Shown here one piece after another: positions 54,985-64,000 of a stretch of DNA of 64,000 bases (positions within the stretch are counted from its first letter, which is position 1; each line of letters begins with the position of its first letter). The stretch comes from Apoda limacodes (taxonomy: Eukaryota > Arthropoda > Insecta > Lepidoptera > Limacodidae). Made by a program: the position numbers and the translations under genes. A model generated the notes under the pieces. That model did no database searches. It worked only from the letters and a program-made list of their open reading frames with translations, and was not told the origin of the DNA. The DNA lies in the NCBI GenBank assembly GCA_946406115.1, contig OX291553.1, positions 2,485,001 through 2,549,000 of the forward strand, in the 5' to 3' direction.

Positions 54985-55925
54985 ACCAAAGCACGAAACC
55001 AATCTACCTGCAGAAAGATGTGAGACAGGGAGACGTTATTTTGACAAAAGTGTTCACCAGTGCGTTGGAAGACGTGTTTAGGCTTATGGAGTAGAAAAGA
55101 TATGACATCAACATAAACGGCTAGTACATCACTCACCTTCGGTTTGCCTACAGCAAGTTAATGTGGCAGATTATGACAGAATTATTGGAAGACATAGGTA
55201 CAATGATCGAAGACCTCAGCAGAGTTTCCCAAGAGGTGGGCCTCAAAATGACCTTGGATCAAAACTAAGGTAATGTTCAATGTCCATGTCGCGCCCATAC
55301 CGGTTGTTGTTGGAAATACATTTTTTGAAGTTATTGAGTGGTTTCGTTAGGTAGGTCCCACTTTGAGAAAGAGGTTAAGAATATGCTTTTTGAGTATTTC
55401 CAAACGTCTACTATTTCAACCTACTAGTGTAAGTCAATGACAAATAATACAACCTAACAGAAATCACATCTAAATAGTCTGCTAAATATCTTAAATAAAT
55501 TAATCATCGTATAGGATTTATAGAAATTTGTATAAAATGAAAAAAAAAGATTTAAAACGTCTAAATATAAATATTTTTACCTGTATTATGTAATCTAATC
55601 CAGTCTTGTTAACGAAATAAATGGCCGAACAGAAAACCTTTAAAAAAAACGTCTACACATGCAAGTTTTAAGTCTTCCATAGTAGTCCCCTGAGTACCCT
55701 GAACCTTATTGTTATTGAAATATGGCGGTGGTAGATTACTCAGATGTCGTTGCACGAGATCGTCTTAATCGACGAATCCAGCTCGGCTAAGCAGCTTTCG
55801 GGAAATTGTGTAACATATATTCGTCCAAAATATTTCAGCGGCTGAAGACAAAAGCCTACATCCAATGTGTGTTGCTAGTGACGACTAACGGTAAAAAACG
55901 TAACTACCACTTTAACCACTTTAAA
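54985..55925 (+). pseudogene. RTE-clade LINE remnant (RT palm to thumb)
   Basis: QKDVRQGDVI (RT motif B, usual form GVRQGD), FTSALEDVFRLME, then a stop; YITHLRFA where FADD should follow but is destroyed; LLEDIGTMIEDLSRVSQEVG then LKMTLDQN (the L.M...KTK.M region); RSHFEKEVKN near 55355; and RRIQLG-AAFGKL then SSKIFQRLKTK near 55785-55850. The order matches an RTE-clade ORF2. Numerous stops and frameshifts; the oldest-looking LINE here. Confidence 0.75.
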
Positions 55926-55959
55926 TAAACTCTCATTCGCTCAGATAGCTAATTTTTAG

Positions 55960-56045
55960 ATCGCTCAGTAGACTTTTGACTTAGCTTAACGATTGCAGTT
56001 GTCAGTAATGACAACAGCAAGGATCAATGCTCTACTGAGCGCTCC
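55960..56045. repeat. nested inverted repeat
   Basis: GCTCAGTAGA (55963-55972) and TCTACTGAGC (56031-56040) enclose a second palindrome, GTTGTCAGTAATGACAAC (55999-56016). A 15-bp direct repeat TTTGACTTAGCT-GAAC lies at about 55974 and 56107. Confidence 0.7.
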
Positions 56046-56247
56046 GCAGGACCTGAAAAGAATGTGCAACTAGGTGGTTACCAATATCCAATGCTCTTGG
56101 CTACCTTTGACTTAGCTGAACTATGCATATCGTTTCAGATACATGAATTTAACTAGACCACAAGGTCCACAATAAATAGTAAATAAGTAAAAAAATTCTA
56201 TGGACATTAGGTAACTGATTAAAGTACGTTTTATTTTCGGAAATAAA

Positions 56248-56298
56248 TAGATACACTGTGTATCTATACAGAAAATAGATAGATACACTGTGTATCTA
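56248..56298. repeat. duplicated 19-bp palindrome
   Basis: TAGATACACTGTGTATCTA, a 19-bp palindrome around a central T, occurs at 56248-56266 and 56280-56298, a 32-bp step. Confidence 0.9.
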
Positions 56299-57424
56299 TA
56301 CAGAAAATACCCAGACTACGTACGAACACAAACTTTCGAACATTAATGTTTTTTTAGACTTCCAAAACGACAAACAAGCAGACGGCAGGTATATACCTAT
56401 GCCTGTTATATCTGCGGAAAAATACATTCCCTTAGGAAATCTTGATCGGGATAAAAGTATCCTATGTTATTCTACGTCCATCTATATTTGTGCCAAAAAA
56501 CAGGTTAATGAGGTGCTGCGTCAAGCGAAAACAAACAGACTTTCACATTTATGTATTTGTTACTTATTCAGAATAGTCAACTTTTTGCTTCTACAAGACA
56601 ATTGACCCAAGCTTATTGATTCAAGCTTGTTGTTGTGTGCTTATTTTTTTTCGCTACTGGGTCTTAGAGCCGCAGAAAGCCAGTGGATATAGCCTGGTAC
56701 ACGAGTCCAAATTCAAGTTCAAGTGCCTTGGGTCCGGAATGGGCTTACTAAACCAGCCGCTGTGATGATATGTGGGGGGGAGAGGGGGGTGTACGTGTAC
56801 ATTCAACAGTGGACGTCTTCTGGCTGGGACGAGTAACGTCAGTAGCGGCTACTAGTAGTTCTCGTGGTAGGTACCTTTCTCATGCAATGTTTAGTTTAAG
56901 TATACATCTAATATTGATGTCATACTTATTTTCCTCCTTTTGCAAAAAACGTGGCAAATTGAAAAACAAAACTCTTGAGCGTAGCTCTCCATACACAACT
57001 AAGGCTGAACAGTTTTTTTGCGAACCTCATTGTGTGGGTGCTTTGATTGGTGTTCTAAAAGACACACAGTTTTGTGTGCGATATTTTGCTTTCTTTGGCG
57101 AATACATTAACTTTCCGAGTCAAAACAATTTGTACTTTTTTTACTTTACAACCATTCATTCTTAAAATGCCCGAAAAATCACAAGCTTTATTATTATTTT
57201 TTTAGAGTATTTGTTTAAAGTTTCTCATACATACGAGTATGTCCGCAATAATTCGTATACTAAGGAACCCTAAGTTATTGCTTGTATTTAACTTACTATG
57301 ATCGTTCACGTCATTGTGTGACACTTGTCATGTAATGGGATCGATAAGGTTCAAGTCTCAATTAAACTTAAACATGACTTGAAAGCGCCTAACTAGAGTT
57401 ACGTAATTACGATATCGGGCAAGC
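56299..57424. other. unassigned region with an open frame of doubtful status
   Basis: A 131-residue frame at 56770-57165 has no motif, and its upstream DNA ('caacagtggacgtcttctggctgggac', 56804-56830) looks like the 3' end of an RTE-type repeat. Hydrophobic stretches reflect T-rich DNA. I do not call a gene. Confidence 0.4.
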
Positions 57425-57545
57425 ATAGATTATCCGAGCGGCAGCGGCGGCGGGCGACGCGGAGATACGAGTGTCACTGATTGACGCGCGTTGGTTGACG
57501 CCGACACACGGGTAGCGATCTTAGTTTGTAATTAGCCAGGTTACT
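57425..57545. other. CpG-rich island
   Basis: CCGAGCGGCAGCGGCGGCGG then 'gcgacgcggagatacgagtgtcactgattgacgcgcgttggttgacgcc'. A possible promoter or first exon; no supporting start, splice site or repeat match. Confidence 0.3.
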
Positions 57546-59056
57546 GAGATAACACTGGAAATACAAATGGAGTAAGATGAATAGGCTTAGAATTTATAGG
57601 GGAACAGTTTAGGAAAAAATTACGTTTTTTTTGGTTTGTAGGCTATTTTGTTAAAACAATTAACAGTATTTGTTTGCTATTTTATAAAAAAAAAGATAAA
57701 TAGAAGATTGGTAGCTAAGAGATGATAGTCACCTTTCATTTCCAAAATCGTCACCAAAATATCTTGTAACCTTCACAGAAAATCGTGAGCAACTTTTAAC
57801 GTAGAATTTCGAAACGCAGCGTATATCTTTGGGCTGTTCGACTATGGTCAGCGCCGAGTACCATAAAAACATTTACGGCTCTAATGTCAATAGATAACTT
57901 AAAAATCCTCAAAAATATCCTGTTTTATATTTATTTTTATAGAATGTTATGGCCTCTGCCTGATAATTGATTATGAATAATCTTACATTTTTGAAAATCA
58001 ATGAAAAAAGCAGGTCTTAATATTTTTTCTATTCTGCTAAGTTATTTATTGACTATATATAATGATACGATTTATTGACTAATTTTTTTATACTACTTTC
58101 GGCCTTAGTGTCCCCCACACGTATAGCTTTTCACCCACTTCTTATATAATCTATGGTCCACTTTCAAAGTATTAACGTAATTTGAAGCGTGTTTTGCAGA
58201 AGTTGAACAGATTTTTTTCCAAAACCTAATTTTGTAATAAAATAAAGTAACACATGTAATAAAATAACAATACACTTAAATTTTTTCTATTAACTATCTT
58301 CACCTACTTATATATTTCACTCACATGTTAAAGAGCCAACTAAAACACTACCAACTAAAAGTTATCAAAACGAGTTGTCAAAGATGTCATATATAAAGTC
58401 TGCGATGTTTTGAAGAACGGTTGGGTTAGTTTTACTTGGCGTTTGGGCTTTGGTTTTAAAATTGCTTTGGAGACGATGAAGAATCTAAACAATCTGTCTG
58501 TCGGTCAGCGCTTTGATATTTTATATCTCTGTTTTATTTTAAGATTTACGACCTGCCCGCTACTTGTTTTTTTAATAAATGTATCGCTCGACTTTATCTT
58601 GATTTAAGGCATGAATGTGTTTAATTGGCTCGCCGGCAAATGTCACAGTTTCAATGAACGAATCAATTTATGTACTAAGTGATAAATTTAATTTATGTTC
58701 TGTACTATGGGTAGGTATTGTTCCGTCTTTCATCCATGACGAGGTTGACTTGACACACACTATCAATGCCTTTCTGCAACAGTTATATGCTTGGGTTTCA
58801 ATCGATTGGTTAAATTATATTACTTCCGCAATGTGATTTAGTTTTGGCACTTTACGCTTGTTTGTTTTGTTTATATTGTACGAAAATTTTACTTTATAAT
58901 AAATAACTATTTCTAAGCCAAGTGTTACTGAAATGTAATGTAAAGTAACTTATATTGGAGCTTAAGACGAGGTTCTTGGACTACAACCTTTTTAGTGTCA
59001 ATAACAAATGTTGATTTTTTTAGTATTAGCTAAATTAGTCGCACAGAAATATCTAT
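57546..59056. other. unassigned AT-rich region
   Basis: Nothing recognised; short frames at 58410-58836 have no motif. Confidence 0.45.
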
Positions 59057-59302
59057 TCATAATAAATTTGAATTTTTACAGTTTGCAAATAGAAATTTTA
59101 GCAAAAAACCAGGGTTGGGTTCGATGTTATCGTCCGAGCCGTGGATCACAGCTCTGATACACTGAGGTCGGTAGCAAAAAGCAGACAGTAGCGCGGTATC
59201 ACGGCGATCGCGTCGCTCCTTGCGAAACGTGATGGCCAACACTGTGACCGCACCCGCGCAACACGGCACCGTGGCAGCATTGACTTGGATGCGGCATTTC
59301 AA
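59057..59302 (-). other. GC-rich 81-codon open frame ending in a 2A-like motif
   Basis: Not recognised as a gene. The frame begins MKCRIQVNAATVPCCAGAVT and reaches DDNIEPNPGF (residues 57-66, about 59105-59134), close to the D-V/I-E-x-N-P-G-P pattern of ribosome-skipping 2A peptides. N replaces D and F replaces P, so it would not be expected to work. GDIEPNPGP-like motifs are known near the start of some LINE ORFs, so this may be a remnant of one, or chance. DNA of 59125-59290 is GC-rich against an AT-rich setting. Confidence 0.25.
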
Positions 59303-59536
59303 TTAAGAATTGTAATTTAAAAAGGTGTATCTAACGGATACCTAATATGCTGCTGCTACCGTAAATGTCCTGTTTTGAATAACCTTGTGTGCCTGCCAGA
59401 CTGGGACTGACGGGATAGGGTGACGGTCAGTCTGTTCTGTTGAAATTTAACCTGATATAAAATTAGAGGATATTATTGCTAAGGGAGTAGGTATAGATTA
59501 ACAGAAAAAAAGTGTAGTATCACCCGGTCGTTATCG

Positions 59537-59546
59537 TATATATATA
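59537..59546 (+). promoter_or_regulatory. candidate TATA box
   Basis: TATATATATA lying 44 bases before a good ATG, in a short GC-richer stretch (ends GCGACGCTATCTCACGTTCC). A start of transcription near 59566 is expected from the usual 25-30 bp spacing. Simple AT-rich sequence could give the same by chance. Confidence 0.35.
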
Positions 59547-59565
59547 GCGACGCTATCTCACGTTC

Positions 59566-59605
59566 CAAACACAACGAGCACCAGCCAGAATGTCCTTTGC
59601 AAGCA
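59566..59605 (+). CDS. candidate short first coding exon of an unidentified host gene
   Basis: After the candidate TATA box, an A-rich leader (CAAACACAACGAGCACCAGC) leads to CAGAATG at 59590. The frame M-S-F-A-S is cut at 59605 by GTAAGT (59606-59611), a perfect 5' splice site. A TATA box, a 20-30 base leader and a four-or-five-codon first exon split by an intron is the standard layout of insect cuticle-protein and other small secreted-protein genes. I find no matching second exon before 64000, so the rest may lie beyond the window or the match may be chance. Confidence 0.28.
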
Positions 59606-59611
59606 GTAAGT

Positions 59612-59983
59612 TTCCAAAATCCAAAAACACGCGCCGATACCACATATTGGTATTTCCAACCAATCATGAGTACGCGGGCGCGTGTTAATTCGTTCTCGAT
59701 TATTTTGAAGTTCACAAAATTTCAAAGCTAGCAAACCTAATAAAACGCAATACTCGGTCGACCGATCGTGCGTTCCAGTGAGCCGACACCAAGGTCAATG
59801 TCACACCAAGCGAATTATAAGACACAACTACTTATCTTTACCGAATAAAAAGAAAAGTTTTGTTTTAAATTATGTTTTGTATCTGCATTATAATCTCAAA
59901 AACATACAAAATAAATCTGACTGACAAACGACATATTCTGAAATCGTCTTGTTTTGATAGAAATTATGATTATTTAATTATTT
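59612..59983. other. unassigned spacer
   Basis: Would be intron if the candidate exon is real. Contains a GC-richer patch at 59755-59810; nothing else seen. Confidence 0.4.
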
Positions 59984-60297
59984 AAATACTAGATTTTTTC
60001 AGCGGCTCCGCCCGCCCTAAATTCGGTTATCGGCGTGGAACTCCTTAATTATACTAATGAAGTTTGCTATAGCAAGCTACAGCTACATCTATTGTTCTTT
60101 AAACTCTGTTTTAGGTATCCCCGCGGAAACTTTCAAATTTTTCAAGATAAAAAGTAGCCTATATACTATTCCAGTACCTAACCTATATGTATGCCAAATT
60201 TCATCCCGATGCGTCAAGTGGTTAAAGCGTGATTGAGTTACAAAAATCCATCCAAACATACAAACTTTCACATTTATAATATTAGTAGGATATGAGG
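59984..60297 (+). mobile_element. interspersed repeat family R, copy 4 (best preserved)
   Basis: From ATACTAGATTTTTTCAGCGG to TTCACATTTATAATATTAGT then AGGAT, with all blocks of copy 1 in order. It carries an extra 'attgttctttaaactctgtttta' and has no frame. Confidence 0.75.
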
Positions 60298-61130
60298 ATA
60301 AAGATAAGGTGGAGAAATCAATCAGACAGTAATTCAACTAGGTGTGTATTCCTGGATTACTCGAAATATTACCGTGTTGCCAAGGACCATTAACTTTGAT
60401 AACACTAGCAGAGATAGCTACAAATAAAATTGACGTAAACGTTATGATTGTACCTACAATAAATAATTATGAATAAAATATGAGAACACATTAATGTTGT
60501 TCATGTGCATAATTCTAGTGTAGATTGTCGTTGTCAATGTTTCTATCAAAAATATTATTAATTACATAAATATTAGAAGAATAAAATTACCTAAAATGAC
60601 AACAGTAATAGTTTTCACTATATATTTATGTATAAATAATTTAAACTAATATAAAATGTGTTAACAATCTCTTAAGAAAAAACAAATCCTACTGCACAGC
60701 AGACTGTCGGATTTATTTATTGACATGCAACAAACTTTCGTTAGAAGTGACAAAGGAGTGCTATACAAAATATAGGCCCAAGTACCAAAGCCATTCCTTA
60801 TGATCCTAAAATCCCACCTTAAACATTGAACACTCCAAGATAAGTATGTCAAAGACTATTTAAAGCTGTATAACATCATTGCTAAGAGTTGAGTCCATGG
60901 TTTGGAGCTGTATTTCATATACACAGCAGACCAGCCTGATACAAAATGTATTGAAACGTTGACGACACAGCATGCGTTGCAGGTGACATAGACCTAAACA
61001 ACGCATCATTAGAACCGCAACCACAGCTTTACAAAGTAGATGTCTGGCTACAGAAGTGGAGAATGAAACATAATACAAGAAAAGTGAAATCAAATAGGTG
61101 ATTACCCACCAGTTTGTATGAAAAACAAGC
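60298..61130. other. unassigned region, possibly upstream part of the jockey remnant
   Basis: Locally GC-richer from about 60860 onward. I can read no motif with confidence, though the following 250 bp encode a jockey-type RT end. Minus-strand frames here (60661-61174) are shadows. Confidence 0.35.
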
Positions 61131-61385
61131 CAAGTGACTACAGTGGCAAGATCGGCCTGGGTGAGCCTCATCAAAGCGGAAAGAAAAGAAGCAGATCTAC
61201 ATTTCTAATCACAATATGGGCTACTGGGGCGTAAATAGAGCTATTTGGACTTACGGAATAGAACTCGGGGGTTCTACTAGCTCAACTCCAACGCAGATAT
61301 CATACAGAGATTTTAGTGTCTTCAGGATAGTGTTGGAGCTAGAGCAGATCGGTGAAGCAGAGTCAGCCCCATCATTCTGAATATG
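61131..61385 (+). pseudogene. jockey-type LINE remnant
   Basis: A decayed thumb region: QYGLLGRK-like (61212-61235, usual YWLLGR.S), then in a shifted frame AIWTYGIELGGSTSST (61238-61285), matching the IWTYGIELWG signature of jockey-clade reverse transcriptases. Stops on both sides. No other motif can be placed. Confidence 0.5.
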
Positions 61386-62089
61386 TTGTTAAACTGAACC
61401 CGCAGAGCATCATAGGATCATTTAGTGTATAGACCACTTGAGATGCAGTGTGGATATGCCCACTGTTAAAAAAGAAATAGCAATAACAGCAAGAGATAAA
61501 AAGAAAGAATAAATGTACACACACACACACATATTTGTCTACGAGTCTATAAAACACAGAAGAGATTAAGAACAAGAAAATGTAAAACGTCTAAAATGAT
61601 AATAAATACTGAACCTAACTCAAAGAATATAAATTCTAACCAAATTGGTGCCACTCAGTTGAATTCCTGTCACAACAACTACGAAACCTTGGAACTTTAT
61701 TACGGCTAAGAAAGCTGATTACAAATAAAATATAGGCACACAATCGTATGCAGCGTTGATGCGCAGAGCTAACTGACATTGAATTAATTGTTTAGTGTAG
61801 GCTGTGTTACCATAGTCCAGCAGTCGTTGAGCTTAGTCAGAGGCCTTACTAGCTGGATAAACGTTCGCCAACTCTCAATGAGGTAGGGTAGAGGTATGTA
61901 GAGCACAACGAGTACCGCTCGAATAAGCCGGCCCAACAATAAAAGCAGGGCATTTCATAAATAATTAAATAAATAGATAAAAATAAAAAAATAGCCACTA
62001 GTCGCCCGAATGAGCAGCCCGAACTGGGGAAGTACCTCCGCCTTATAGAAAACCGCGGCCACAATAACGCTAACATTGAGTAGTGTTGT
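61386..62089. other. unassigned spacer
   Basis: Includes a short (AC)n at 61517-61530. The stretch 61800-61930 is GC-richer and repeat-like but not identified. Confidence 0.4.
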
Positions 62090-62372
62090 GTTCCTGGCGA
62101 TGATTAGGGTTGCCAGAGCTCTTAAGGATTCGCTGCTTGTTACTGTCATTGCTCGACGTACACGCGGTGTGCTGGTAGGAAGACCTGATGAAACGGCTGA
62201 CCGCTGGCCGCCCGCAGTTTGAACGGGTTCCCGAACCCAGTAAGTTCCTAGTCTCTGCCCTGTGAGGCTGAACTGCACTTTATCAGTTCTAGTACCGCAC
62301 CTTTTTGTTATCTAAGCTGCCTGTGAAGTGATTCTTTATATCTTGAGTCTTAGTAATTTTTTTCAAAAAGAA

Positions 62373-63100
62373 ATGGCCAGCAAAAATATAAGAAAAAGAT
62401 TTTTACAGCAGCTACTCCATCCATATATAATTTGGATTTTTGCAACATCAGGGGTATTCACGCAAATCACAACGCTGTCCACCACTATCACAAATTTGCG
62501 CAATCTGACCATTCTTTATCTAACGGAGACGCAAGTATCCTGCCCGGCCGATACATCATACCTACATTATCCTGACTACAAACTCGAACACAATTTTGTG
62601 AGTCGTGCCGGTGTATGTATGTTCGTCCGGGAGGATATCTGCTATCACCGCCTTCATGACCTTGAAGAGAGGGACCTGTCGATATTGTGGGTGCGCGTAG
62701 ATTACGGCGGCCACACTCGTATCTATGAATGTCTATACAGGTCTCATAGCGGTTACACGGACGTAACTCGACTCTTTACGCACCTGAGTTTGACGACTGA
62801 CAACGTTTTAGAGCAATATCCCACAGCAGAACTAGTTATTTTGGGAGACTTTAACGCCTTCAGTTCTCGAATCAATAAATGAGTAGAGATATCAGCTCAT
62901 AAATTTGCTCTGACCTATGGATTATCTCAGCTGGTACTTTCTCGGGCGAGAATACCAGATATAGAGGATCATACGAGCTCGTTACTTGACCTTCTGCTGA
63001 CTACACGTCCGGTCGGATATTTTGTCTCAGAAATTGCGCGTCTTGACTCCTCGGACCACTGTCTCGTTCGGACGCAAGTGTCATGCACACAAATCTATTC
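62373..63100 (+). pseudogene. LINE A endonuclease
   Basis: APE-type endonuclease that nicks target DNA for target-primed reverse transcription. The first motif, FCNIRGIHANHNAV, is readable only in a frame shifted from the main one. The main frame (to 62882) has LYLTETQVSCP (catalytic Glu), DYKLEHNFVSRAGVCMFVRE, ECLYRSHSGYTDVTRLFTHL and LVILGDFNA (GDFN). After a stop at 62880, continuing sequence gives LDLLLTTRPVGYF and LDSSDHCLV, the terminal SDH motif. Conserved motifs but broken frame. Confidence 0.82.
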
Positions 63101-63551
63101 ATCTGAGCCAGCTAATCGACGTCGTGTGTGGCATTATAAGTCGGCAGTTACCCGTGGAGGCAGCTCTGCTTTATTTCAGAAGATCCTGGCGTCTGCACAG
63201 CCGCAGTTACCGAGACAATCCTCACTGGTATAGAATGTTTTATTCCTAATCCGCGAGTAGCTGCGGTATCAAAAAACGGCCGAGGCTTTAATCGATCTTG
63301 CGTTCTTAAGCAAACTGCGTATGAAGCTTGGATCACGGCTCGTACTAATAAGGATCTGAATATTTCTGAGTTACAAGCAAATTAAATGATGCCTCGAGGT
63401 TTAGTAAGAAAGCAACTGCCAGAGCTAAATTCCAATCCATTAGCAAAATAGGTGGGCGACTTGCGAGCTATCCTTCTGGGAGTCGTGCTTTCTGGTCGCT
63501 TGCTAAAGCCGCCGAAGGGAACTTTTTCCAGTCGTCGTATCACCACAGCGA

Positions 63552-64000
63552 ATGATCGGTAGTGACTTGGCACATAGTGCTAAAAAGAAAGAAGATTCCG
63601 AAAGAAAGCTGGGCAGTCTCTTTGCCTCAAACTCGAATATGAAGGACGAAGGCGCTGTACCACCTACTTTACCGTGGTGCTATTATCTCCCTTCTCTCCA
63701 AAATGATGGAGCGTGTGATCCATACACAACTTCTAAGATACCTAGAAAAACACGACCTAGTCAGCGCCGGTCAATATGGCTTTCACCTCGGTCGCTCGAC
63801 TGATGACCTTCTAGTGTTTCTAACTCACCGATGTGCACTAGCCATTGAGATTCAGGGTGAGGCATTGGCATGTAGCCTGGACATAGCAAAGGCGTTCGAT
63901 CGGGTCTTCCATCGAAGTTGCCATCTTACGGAATGTTTAAATGGGTGGCTAGCTTTTTGTTCCGAAAGGCTCTGTGCTGTCTCCTACGCTGTTTCTACTG
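63552..64000 (+). pseudogene. LINE A reverse transcriptase N-terminal part
   Basis: First frame DLAHSAKKKEDSERKLGSLF, SNSNMKDEGAVPPTL. A deletion near 63680 joins this to region 1 residues (KMMERVIHTQLLRYLE), followed by GQYGFHLGRSTDDLLVFLTH, then ACSLDIAKAFDRV (motif A, Asp present). Further deletions bring it quickly to WLASFCSERL. It ends at the window edge before motif C. Confidence 0.8.

Larger units (their letters stand above)
62090..64000 (+). mobile_element. LINE A, copy with 5' leader, running off the window
   Basis: Leader at about 62090-62300 ('agggttgccagagctcttaaggatt', 'cctgatgaaacggctgaccgctgg', 'gaacgggttcccgaacccag') matches the leader of the 39.7-41.7 kb copy. The endonuclease lies at about 62390-63100 and RT pieces at 63552-64000. 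The last bases reach the 'LTLFLL' stretch just before the catalytic box. It is the longest 5' part of LINE A in the window. Frameshifts throughout mark it as inactive. Confidence 0.85.

Noticed and set aside
56770..57165. A 131-residue host protein
   Set aside because: No motif, T-rich hydrophobic composition, and upstream DNA that looks like the 3' end of an RTE-type repeat.
1..64000. Telomeric or subtelomeric origin because of stacked LINEs
   Set aside because: No TTAGG repeats were seen, and no LINE here shows TTAGG-targeted insertion.

Overview
This is eukaryotic DNA, almost certainly from a lepidopteran (moth or butterfly). The background is AT-rich, there is no dense coding, and the interspersed repeats are of recognisably lepidopteran type: a LINE whose 3' end reads like CCATCAGGCGGACCG...GTTTGCCACC, a GGTTCCGTAC-type repeat, a CAGCGGCTCCGCCCGCC-type repeat, tRNA-headed SINEs, and SINEs carrying a piece of 5S rRNA. 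I find no complete host protein-coding gene. The order and species calls are inference; no search was possible.

Layout. 1-10 kb: a possible LTR-retroelement end, two interspersed repeats, and several tandem arrays (30-, 36-, 28-, 32- and 29-bp units). 10.9-12.4 kb: a LINE (called 'A' here) interrupted by a second retroelement ('X'), itself carrying a third repeat. 14.2-15.3 kb: a 33-bp minisatellite with a 132-bp higher-order unit. 15.4-16.0 kb: a decayed Tc1/mariner-type element with perfect terminal inverted repeats (TIRs). 16.7-19.4 kb: an RTE remnant, then LINE A split by LINE 'B'. 20.3-22.6 kb: inverted LINE A fragments around a long (TA)n tract, next to a full-length Tc1/mariner-type transposon with an open transposase frame and TIRs (the only intact gene seen). 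25-28.4 kb: LINE fragments, a cluster of 5S-derived SINEs and tRNA-derived SINEs. 28.7-33.5 kb: a GC-rich, decayed Jockey-clade LINE ('J') interrupted by LINE 'C'. 33.6-38.6 kb: a small repeat, X copy 2, a piggyBac-like MITE and a second MITE. 39.7-41.7 kb: an internally deleted LINE A. 42-44.2 kb: inverted repeats. 46.8-50.1 kb: LINE 'D', interrupted by LINE A. 50-60 kb: TE-poorer, with GC-rich islands, RTE remnants, and a candidate TATA promoter with a short first coding exon near 59.6 kb. 61.1-64 kb: a jockey remnant and a LINE A copy that runs off the end.

The window is best read as a stratified transposable-element graveyard. Insertions inside insertions give a relative age order: A is older than B, X and the 20.99-kb transposon is beside an A fragment; D is older than A; J is older than C. 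Many open frames are artefacts of tandem repeats whose period is a multiple of three. LINE letters A, B, C, D, J and X are my local labels, not database names.
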